5,238 nt of DNA from Chlamydiota bacterium (GTDB lineage Bacteria > Chlamydiota > Chlamydiia > Chlamydiales > Rhabdochlamydiaceae): the NCBI GenBank assembly GCA_016866585.1, contig VGMB01000127.1:1-5238 (forward strand). The letters are read 5' to 3'. Below, piece by piece: positions 1 to 5,238 of this stretch. The position numbers and the translations under genes were made by a program. The notes beneath the pieces were generated by a model, which did no database searches, had not been told where the DNA came from, and saw only the letters and a program-made list of their open reading frames with translations. Each line of letters starts with the position of its first letter. Positions within the stretch are counted from its first letter, which is position 1.

Positions 1-1779
1 CGTAGCCACAAACTCAATTCACCTCAAAATCCTCTCCCTGAGGCTGAACAGAGACACCAGAGCCTTGATTGTAAAGATCAAGTTACATGTTGGAATCAAA
101 TTACATGTTGGAATCAAATACAGCAAAAAATCTTTAATTTATTAGCTAAATATCCAGATTCAATGGGTAAGATCTTTTTGGATTCAAATCATCCAATTGT
201 AACTTCTATAGAAAATCTTAGAATGTTAGTCTCATTATCACTTAGTAATGAAGAATTATCTTCTGCAGCACTAGAAAAAATGGGTTTTTTAATAACTATC
301 TGCGATGAGCTTCATTCAGGTTTCTATACAGGAAAAGATGCTGTATATTTCCTCGAGAGCGCTCTTGGAAAAATACAAGTAAAACCAACTCAAAAAGCCA
401 TCATCGAAAATATCTCGGTAAGAATTCTAAAAGGTAAAGAAGGCGAAGTTGTAGATGCATCTTCTCACACCACTTTTAAACCAATTTATGAAATAGACGC
501 TCCCTCAACAGTCGAAACTAATTTCTACACAAATAGAAATCCAAAAGCGAAATTCAAACCCATAACAGATCTCAAGTTACTATTATCTGAAAAAATTTGC
601 TTTGCTTATGATCAACTTACCAAAATGAACATGACTCAACCGTCATTACAATACTTATCCAAGAGCATTTCAAATAAAATGGATACCTACATTGAGAAAT
701 ATCTAAATGCACAAAAACTGTATAGTCAGGGAAATGAGTTAGAAGCTAAAAGACTCATAAATGAAACTAAACAAGAAATTTTTAAATTACCTGCTCAATA
801 TTTACAAATACTAAGCACCGAGATGGGATTCGATGCAATCGCTCGAGATCGTGGGGTTGAAAACAATATCGACAATTTTATACCTATTTTTGAAAATGAT
901 AAAGATTTCGACGTATTTCCTCTTACAAAAATAATAGAAGCACTAAGCATAACAAAGCATTTTTGTTTTGCTTCACTTCAATCTTGGATATTAAACATAG
1001 ACACACGCCCTCGATGCAATGTAAAAATTGCAAGAGGTTATGATTTACTAGAAGACATAACTAATTGCTCTAAACTTCAAGAGATGCCTCAGTCTATCGC
1101 TCATCAACATATGTTATCGGGTCTTATCAAAGGATCAACAGACAACTCTTCAGGTAATACTATGTTCATTCTATCCGAAGATGGCAGTGAAATTATAGAT
1201 ATCAAAGAATTTGACGATGAGTTTTCATCCCCTTTAAAAAATGACTACAGAGAAGTTAGGTTATGGCAAATGGCTCTTCCTGTTGCAAACCAACCTTTTT
1301 CTAAGGCAACCCTGTTAAATTTCCTACATCAAAACATTCTCTTACAGATAGTACCTTATAATAGATCGATTCTGGATTCGCTCGACAAACAGATTAGATC
1401 TTTACAGATGAGCACACAACCTCCAATTGTTTTAGAAAAACACACCAAAGCAAAGGTCTATTATCAAGAAGCATTTGAAGCTCAACATGTTAGAATAGAA
1501 AAAATGATGGAAATTTTTGGAGTCGAAATAACAAAAGATAAAGTAGAACTAACTCCAAGACAACTCTTTTTTAGACTTTTTGGAGGCGAGGAAGAATATA
1601 AGCAGCTTAGAGATAAAGGCTACAGTGACCTAGATTGGTTTGATCTATTTCCAGGACTAAGAACAGTATCGGATAAAGGCTTCCCCTCACCTTATTATCC
1701 TGGCATACAATTATATGAAAAAATGAATAATACAAAGAGACGAGATGCTCTTCTAATGCTAGAACATGGCTCTTTGTAA
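1..1779 (+). CDS. Divergent PI3/PI4-kinase-like protein, 5' end outside window
   Basis: The frame is open from base 1 to the TAA at 1777-1779. The first in-frame ATG (163) has no purine-rich Shine-Dalgarno before it and no ATG, GTG or TTG lies upstream in frame, so the true start is probably off the left edge; 54 codons plus 538 from the ATG are visible. I do not recognise a named family. Numbering from the ATG, residues 314-333 resemble the PI3/PI4-kinase catalytic loop (D-R-H-x-x-N), here T-D327-N-S-S-G-N332, followed 14 residues later by an acidic block, D346-I-K-E-F-D351-D352-E353, in the place of the metal-binding DFG/DHG motif. Residues 368-388, with W368, P373, A375 and P378-F379-S380, resemble the W-P-x-A-x-x-P-F-S block of gamma-type PI4-kinases. 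FKPI at 105-108 and 131-134 could hold the ATP-binding lysine, but this is weaker. The Arg and His of the catalytic loop are replaced, so activity is uncertain. No signal peptide or membrane segment is seen. A host-directed effector role is possible but unproven. Confidence 0.75.
   Translation, partial: RSHKLNSPQNPLPEAEQRHQSLDCKDQVTCWNQITCWNQIQQKIFNLLAKYPDSMGKIFLDSNHPIVTSIENLRMLVSLSLSNEELSSAALEKMGFLITICDELHSGFYTGKDAVYFLESALGKIQVKPTQKAIIENISVRILKGKEGEVVDASSHTTFKPIYEIDAPSTVETNFYTNRNPKAKFKPITDLKLLLSEKICFAYDQLTKMNMTQPSLQYLSKSISNKMDTYIEKYLNAQKLYSQGNELEAKRLINETKQEIFKLPAQYLQILSTEMGFDAIARDRGVENNIDNFIPIFENDKDFDVFPLTKIIEALSITKHFCFASLQSWILNIDTRPRCNVKIARGYDLLEDITNCSKLQEMPQSIAHQHMLSGLIKGSTDNSSGNTMFILSEDGSEIIDIKEFDDEFSSPLKNDYREVRLWQMALPVANQPFSKATLLNFLHQNILLQIVPYNRSILDSLDKQIRSLQMSTQPPIVLEKHTKAKVYYQEAFEAQHVRIEKMMEIFGVEITKDKVELTPRQLFFRLFGGEEEYKQLRDKGYSDLDWFDLFPGLRTVSDKGFPSPYYPGIQLYEKMNNTKRRDALLMLEHGSL
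83..118 (+). repeat. Perfect 18-bp in-frame tandem duplication
   Basis: The 18-base unit TTACATGTTGGAATCAAA occurs twice back to back (83-100 and 101-118) without mismatch. It lies inside the open frame of the first gene and gives a repeated hexapeptide, VTCWNQ then ITCWNQ. The length is a multiple of three, so gain or loss of a unit would not break the frame. It sits between a polar, proline- and glutamine-rich stretch and the start of the more ordered part of the protein. Confidence 0.9.
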
Positions 1780-1911
1780 CTAAGAAAAAAAAAGTAAGAA
1801 TCTTTAAAGTTATTTTTTAGAATGCAGCTAAGCAAATTTTTACCTAAGAAACAAAAACTCTAATCAGCAAAGACTTATAGATATTTTACAAAACAGAAAA
1901 ATATCGACTTA

Positions 1912-1940
1912 TTGAAAATTATATTTTATTTTTTTATCTA
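1912..1940 (+). promoter_or_regulatory. Candidate promoter for the glutamate dehydrogenase gene
   Basis: TTGAAA at 1912-1917 (4 of 6 to the -35 consensus) is followed after 17 bases by TATCTA at 1935-1940 (3 of 6 to the -10 consensus). An alternative -10, TATAAA at 1939-1944, matches better but would need a 21-base spacer. Transcription would start near 1947, giving a leader of about 25 bases that contains the ribosome binding site. The region is very AT-rich, so chance matches are likely. The rest of the 194-base gap (1780-1973) holds no other convincing element. Confidence 0.3.
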
Positions 1941-1962
1941 TAAATAAAAAGAGTAAAAAAAT

Positions 1963-1966
1963 AGGA
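1963..1966 (+). promoter_or_regulatory. Shine-Dalgarno site of the glutamate dehydrogenase gene
   Basis: AGGA lies 7 bases before the ATG at 1974, a normal spacing. It supports that ATG as the start; the first gene's internal ATG at 163 has nothing comparable. Confidence 0.7.
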
Positions 1967-1973
1967 TTCTTTC

Positions 1974-4900
1974 ATGTCCATAGATGATAACTCCAAAGAA
2001 AAACTAAAACTAGCGATAGCCAAAGAAATCCAAAGTTTCGAAGAAACATACGACTGGCTGAAGCAGCACATGCCTCCTTCATTCTTTGAAGAAATTAAAC
2101 ATGAAGATATCCTACTAATAACACATAGCTTGATGGGCTTAGATCATCAAAGTTTTTTTTCAAACATTAATACAAGAAATACTACTTTTTCACTTTGTCT
2201 AGATTCACCATCTGCAGATCTAAAAATTTTAAGCCAATACCAGATGCAGGGAATAAAAAACTACAAGTCGTTTATCTCTGATGCTCCTCCGTCTTTTCCA
2301 AATATCACACAGCCGTTGAAAATATCTGTGACGGGATTCTGGAGCGGATATACTCACCCAGAACTTATTGATGAAATAATCCCCAAAAATAAACAGCAAG
2401 AAATCTTCGATCTCTTAATAAAAAGAAATCCAAATGTTAAGGAATCAGACTTTTTATCTCTTTTAAACCAGCTAAACTCCCGTTTTTTACGTGCTTTAAG
2501 CGAAGATAGACTGGCAATAGCTTTAGACATGTTTTTTAGAGCAAAAGATAGAGACAATTGCCAATATGAAGTTAAATACAATCTGGACTGGAGAGAAAAA
2601 AATGACGTTCCTTCAATGCAAATTGTTCTAGCTTGGAGAAACGTACCAAAAAGCAATTTTTTATATAAAATCGCCAAAACCATACATCGACACGGGCTTT
2701 CATTAAAAAGAATGAATGCAACGTATATAGATTCTCAAAGTAAACAACCTATTCTTATAATGTCGCTTGCAATCGATGGGCAAAACTTTACATCAGCCTG
2801 GGAAGCCTGTGATATACAGGACTTTTTAAGAGAACTTGTAACAATTAAATATTTTGATAATTTAGATCTTATAGAATCTACCTTTGTCGATACAAAAATA
2901 TGCACGGGTAATCTTGGTAACTTCTTAAAATCTGCCACATATTTTGTCCATCAAACTCTTCTGCATGCAAATCCAAACTTATACACTCTGCAACAGATAG
3001 AGGAAGACATATGTAGACATCCTGAGATTATTGGACAAATTATAAAAGCTTTTGAGCACAAATTTCATCCAGAGAAAAATAACTTTGAAGAATATCAAAA
3101 TCTTAGAGGTACCATTTATAACCTCATTGAAGGACTGGATACTGGCAATCACGTGAACGACAGTAGAAGAAAAAATGTACTCAAGCAGATGATTGGTCTG
3201 ATAGAATTTTGTTTAAAAACAAATTTTTATCGTAACAATAAGACTGCTCATTGTTTTAGATTAGATCCTGCGTATCTTGACAATGTTCCTTACCTAAGAA
3301 AAGAAAAATTCCCAGAGTTACCCTACGCTATTTTCTTCATGAAAGGCCTGGATTTTCTAGGTTTTCACATTCGTTTTAAAGACCTTTCCAGGGGAGGCTT
3401 GAGAACCGTTGTAACAGAAAGAAGCGAACAAATGGTATCCGAAAGAAACAACGTGTTTTTAGAATGTTATAACCTTGCCTACACACAACAAAAAAAGAAC
3501 AAAGACATCCCTGAAGGTGGAGCAAAGGGTGTTATATTCGTGGAACCACAAAGCAGACTACAGATAGAAAAAGAAATTTACAAAAAAGAAATAATACATT
3601 CAGGTGAGACTGATTCTGAATCAATAAGTGCAAAACTTGATAAATTTTCCAAGGATCAAAAGCTAGAGCACATGTATCAAGCCCAGAGATCTTACATTGA
3701 AAGCTTTGTTACGCTCCTAAATTGTGAACCGGATGGAAAAATTAAGGCTAAAAACATCACCGACTATTGGAAAAAACCCGAATACGTTTATCTTGGACCT
3801 GACGAGAACATGCACAATCAAATGATAGAATGGATTGCAGCATATAGCAAGTACTATGGCTATAAACCTGGAGGAGCGTTTATATCAAGTAAACCTAGTG
3901 CCGGGATAAACCACAAAGAATTTGGTGTCACCTCTCTTGGTGTGAATGTATACGTAGAAGAAGTACTTTCATATCTAGGTATAGATCCAGAGATAGATAG
4001 CTTTACAATAAAAATGACCGGTGGGCCTGATGGGGATGTTGCAGGAAACGAAATGTCAAACCTTTTTGCACTTTATCCAAACACTGCAAAGCTGCTGGCT
4101 ACTATAGATGTATCTGGCACTATTTTCGATCCTAAAGGACTGGATCTTAGAGAAATATACACTCTCTTTAAAGAGCAAAAACCAATACGATACTATCCTG
4201 CTGAAAAACTTTCAGAAGGTGGCTTTTTGCTAGACACAAAAACCAAAAAAGAACAATCAACTTATGTTCATCACACCTTATGCTGGAAAAAAATCAATGG
4301 ACGACTTACAGAAGATTGGCTTTCTGGCAGTGATATGAACTATCTATTACGGCATAACGTACACCAAACGAAAGCTGAGATATTTGTTCCTGGAGGAGGA
4401 AGACCTAGAACACTAAATGAATCAAATGTAGAAGATTTTTTAGACGAAAATGGCAATCCAACAGCCAAAGCTATTGTCGAAGGTGCTAACTTATACTTAA
4501 CACCGGGAGCAAGAAACTATCTTGAAAAACTAGGTGTGCTTATCATCAAAGATAGCTCGTCAAATAAAGGTGGGGTTACCTGCTCTTCTTTTGAAGTACT
4601 TTGTAGCTTATGCCTTACAGAAGAAGAGTTCCTCAAAGAAAAGTCGGATCTAGTTCCTCAAATTTTAGAAATCATAAAATCACAAGCCAAAGACGAAGCT
4701 CAGCTATTGCTAAGAACTCACAAAGAAACAGGAAAATTTCTTACAGAAATATCAGACGAGATCTCTAATAAGATCAATACCTTCATGTATGAATTTTTAG
4801 ATTATTTCACAACAATTTCTCTATCAAACAATCCTAAAGACCCTCTCATCCAAGCATTAATCAACTATTGCCCCCCTCTGATTAGGGAAAAATATCAAGA

Positions 4901-5063
4901 AAGAATTCTCACAGAAATACCTGATATTCACAAAAAAGCAATCATAGCCTGCCATTTGGCCTCAAGACTTGTCTACAGACGTGGACTTGAATGGTCTCCA
5001 AGAGTCGTGGATGTCCTTCCCCTTATAACACAAGATCCTAAAATCACCTCCCCTTCAATTTAA
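1974..5063 (+). CDS. gdh: NAD-dependent glutamate dehydrogenase, large (~115-kDa) class
   Basis: The gene encodes a complete cytoplasmic enzyme of 1029 residues that would interconvert glutamate and 2-oxoglutarate plus ammonium, most likely with NAD, feeding amino-acid carbon into the TCA cycle. Ordinary hexameric enzymes have about 450 residues; this length and the motif wording fit the large class that includes fungal Gdh2. Residues 1-210 form an N-terminal extension, and 214-270 look like an ACT-type regulatory fold. The catalytic domain has RGGLR (473-477), the PEGGAKG motif (513-519) with catalytic Lys518, and the catalytic Asp in LGPDEN (Asp610). The dinucleotide-binding domain begins with the glycine-rich stretch around 683-691 (GGPDGDVAG), then VEGAN at 835-839, TPGAR at 843-847 and the NKGGV segment near 864-868. 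The C-terminal part (about 880-1010) is probably helical. All key residues are present, so the enzyme should be active. The ATG at 1974 has an AGGA 7 bases upstream. The wording most resembles, from memory, chlamydial homologues. Allosteric control through the N-terminal region is inferred. Confidence 0.95.
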   Translation: MSIDDNSKEKLKLAIAKEIQSFEETYDWLKQHMPPSFFEEIKHEDILLITHSLMGLDHQSFFSNINTRNTTFSLCLDSPSADLKILSQYQMQGIKNYKSFISDAPPSFPNITQPLKISVTGFWSGYTHPELIDEIIPKNKQQEIFDLLIKRNPNVKESDFLSLLNQLNSRFLRALSEDRLAIALDMFFRAKDRDNCQYEVKYNLDWREKNDVPSMQIVLAWRNVPKSNFLYKIAKTIHRHGLSLKRMNATYIDSQSKQPILIMSLAIDGQNFTSAWEACDIQDFLRELVTIKYFDNLDLIESTFVDTKICTGNLGNFLKSATYFVHQTLLHANPNLYTLQQIEEDICRHPEIIGQIIKAFEHKFHPEKNNFEEYQNLRGTIYNLIEGLDTGNHVNDSRRKNVLKQMIGLIEFCLKTNFYRNNKTAHCFRLDPAYLDNVPYLRKEKFPELPYAIFFMKGLDFLGFHIRFKDLSRGGLRTVVTERSEQMVSERNNVFLECYNLAYTQQKKNKDIPEGGAKGVIFVEPQSRLQIEKEIYKKEIIHSGETDSESISAKLDKFSKDQKLEHMYQAQRSYIESFVTLLNCEPDGKIKAKNITDYWKKPEYVYLGPDENMHNQMIEWIAAYSKYYGYKPGGAFISSKPSAGINHKEFGVTSLGVNVYVEEVLSYLGIDPEIDSFTIKMTGGPDGDVAGNEMSNLFALYPNTAKLLATIDVSGTIFDPKGLDLREIYTLFKEQKPIRYYPAEKLSEGGFLLDTKTKKEQSTYVHHTLCWKKINGRLTEDWLSGSDMNYLLRHNVHQTKAEIFVPGGGRPRTLNESNVEDFLDENGNPTAKAIVEGANLYLTPGARNYLEKLGVLIIKDSSSNKGGVTCSSFEVLCSLCLTEEEFLKEKSDLVPQILEIIKSQAKDEAQLLLRTHKETGKFLTEISDEISNKINTFMYEFLDYFTTISLSNNPKDPLIQALINYCPPLIREKYQERILTEIPDIHKKAIIACHLASRLVYRRGLEWSPRVVDVLPLITQDPKITSPSI

Positions 5064-5105
5064 AATTTGCTGCGCATCTTTCGATAAAAGATGCGCTAAA
5101 TTTTA
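5061..5105 (+). terminator. Rho-independent terminator after the glutamate dehydrogenase gene
   Basis: GCGCATCTTT (5072-5081) pairs perfectly with AAAGATGCGC (5087-5096) around a 5-base loop. An outer 8-bp AT stem, TAAAATTT (5061-5068) with AAATTTTA (5098-5105), extends it across a small internal bulge (GCT against T). The right side ends in TTTT (5101-5104). The stop codon TAA (5061-5063) is the first part of the outer stem. Because the left arm also has a run of A, the structure may work weakly in the other direction too. Confidence 0.85.
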
Positions 5106-5123
5106 AAACACTTAGAATAAATG

Positions 5124-5145
5124 ATTTAAGCAATATTTAAGCAAT
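5124..5145 (+). repeat. 11-bp tandem repeat overlapping the CIRCE left arm
   Basis: ATTTAAGCAAT occurs twice without a gap (5124-5134 and 5135-5145). The second copy supplies most of the left arm of the CIRCE-like operator. The core TTAAGCAA also appears inverted as TTGCTTAA at 5172-5179, overlapping the -35 hexamer of the downstream promoter. Confidence 0.85.
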
Positions 5146-5164
5146 CGATTACCGAGAGTGCTAA
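5138..5164 (+). promoter_or_regulatory. CIRCE-like operator (HrcA binding site)
   Basis: TAAGCAATC (5138-5146), 9 bases, then GAGTGCTAA (5156-5164). The known CIRCE consensus is TTAGCACTC-N9-GAGTGCTAA: the right arm matches 9 of 9, the left arm 7 of 9, and the spacer is exactly 9. HrcA binds such sites to repress groESL or hrcA-grpE-dnaK operons until heat stress. It ends 7 bases before the -35 of the promoter at 5172-5200, so the controlled gene should lie to the right of the window on the + strand. It is downstream of the terminator and so unlikely to control the dehydrogenase. Confidence 0.75.
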
Positions 5165-5171
5165 TTTCTAT

Positions 5172-5200
5172 TTGCTTAAGATTTCTATTTTTGCTATGAT
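5172..5200 (+). promoter_or_regulatory. Sigma-70-type promoter with extended -10, reading rightward
   Basis: TTGCTT (5172-5177) and TATGAT (5195-5200, 5 of 6 to the consensus) are separated by exactly 17 bases, and TG at 5192-5193 forms an extended -10. The expected start of transcription is about 5207. No start codon with a usable frame follows before the edge (the ATG at 5202 is followed after one codon by TAA), so the gene begins beyond 5238. Position between two CIRCE-like sites suggests heat-shock control. Confidence 0.65.
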
Positions 5201-5222
5201 TATGTTTTAACAAAGAAGAAAA

Positions 5223-5231
5223 TTAGCAATC
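5223..5231 (+). promoter_or_regulatory. Possible second CIRCE left half-site, cut by the window edge
   Basis: TTAGCAATC matches the CIRCE left arm TTAGCACTC at 8 of 9 positions. With the fixed 9-base spacer its right arm would fall at 5241-5249, just outside. It lies about 17 bases after the predicted transcription start, the 5'-leader position common for CIRCE elements. Only half is visible, so it is tentative. Confidence 0.5.
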
Positions 5232-5238
5232 ACAACAA

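Noticed and set aside
1788..1818. Possible terminator after the first gene: A-rich arm (1788-1797) pairing with TTATTTTTT (1810-1818)
   Set aside because: The pairing is entirely A-T with a bulged G and a 12-base loop, too weak to be told from chance in such AT-rich sequence. The first gene's terminator remains unidentified.
1885..1913. TTTACA at 1885-1890 as a -35 box
   Set aside because: No acceptable -10 hexamer occurs 16-18 bases downstream; the best sequences there match at no more than 3 of 6 positions.
2354..2683. Open frame of 109 codons on the minus strand inside the dehydrogenase gene
   Set aside because: It lies wholly opposite a well-supported gene with conserved motifs, resembles no family I know, and its composition is what antisense of AT-rich coding sequence gives.
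2735..2938. Open frame of 67 codons on the minus strand inside the dehydrogenase gene
   Set aside because: Same reasoning: antisense shadow of a real gene, short, and no recognisable protein features.
5202..5210. ATG at 5202 as the start of the downstream gene
   Set aside because: It overlaps the promoter region and is followed by one codon and a TAA stop.

Overview
The window is AT-rich and bacterial. It carries two protein genes on the + strand and, at its right edge, the control region of a third gene that lies outside. The best guess for the source is an environmental (amoeba-associated) member of the Chlamydiae. This is inference: the large glutamate dehydrogenase matches, from memory, the type found in that group; the first gene looks like a divergent eukaryote-type lipid/protein kinase; and the right edge carries a CIRCE-type heat-shock operator, which chlamydiae use but many other phyla use too. 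No marker gene settles the lineage.

Layout. Positions 1-1779 hold the 3' part of a gene whose reading frame is open to the left edge. Its protein is not a standard family, but residues in its second half resemble the catalytic loop and following block of PI3/PI4-kinase-type enzymes. Near its left end is a perfect 18-bp in-frame tandem duplication. A 194-base gap follows (1780-1973), with a weak candidate promoter and a clear ribosome binding site for the next gene. Positions 1974-5063 encode a complete 1029-residue NAD-type glutamate dehydrogenase of the large, roughly 115-kDa class. A strong hairpin terminator starts at its stop codon (5061-5105).

Positions 5106-5238 contain no gene but are dense with regulatory sequence: an 11-bp tandem repeat, a CIRCE-like inverted repeat (5138-5164), a good sigma-70-type promoter with an extended -10 (5172-5200), and a second CIRCE-like left half-site (5223-5231) whose partner would fall just past the edge. 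The gene to the right is therefore probably a HrcA-controlled chaperone operon (groESL or hrcA-grpE-dnaK).

The two genes look like separate transcription units rather than an operon. The dehydrogenase would link glutamate to 2-oxoglutarate and the TCA cycle. The kinase-like protein might act on a host or regulatory target, but nothing in the sequence ties the two together. No tRNA, rRNA, CRISPR array or insertion sequence was seen.
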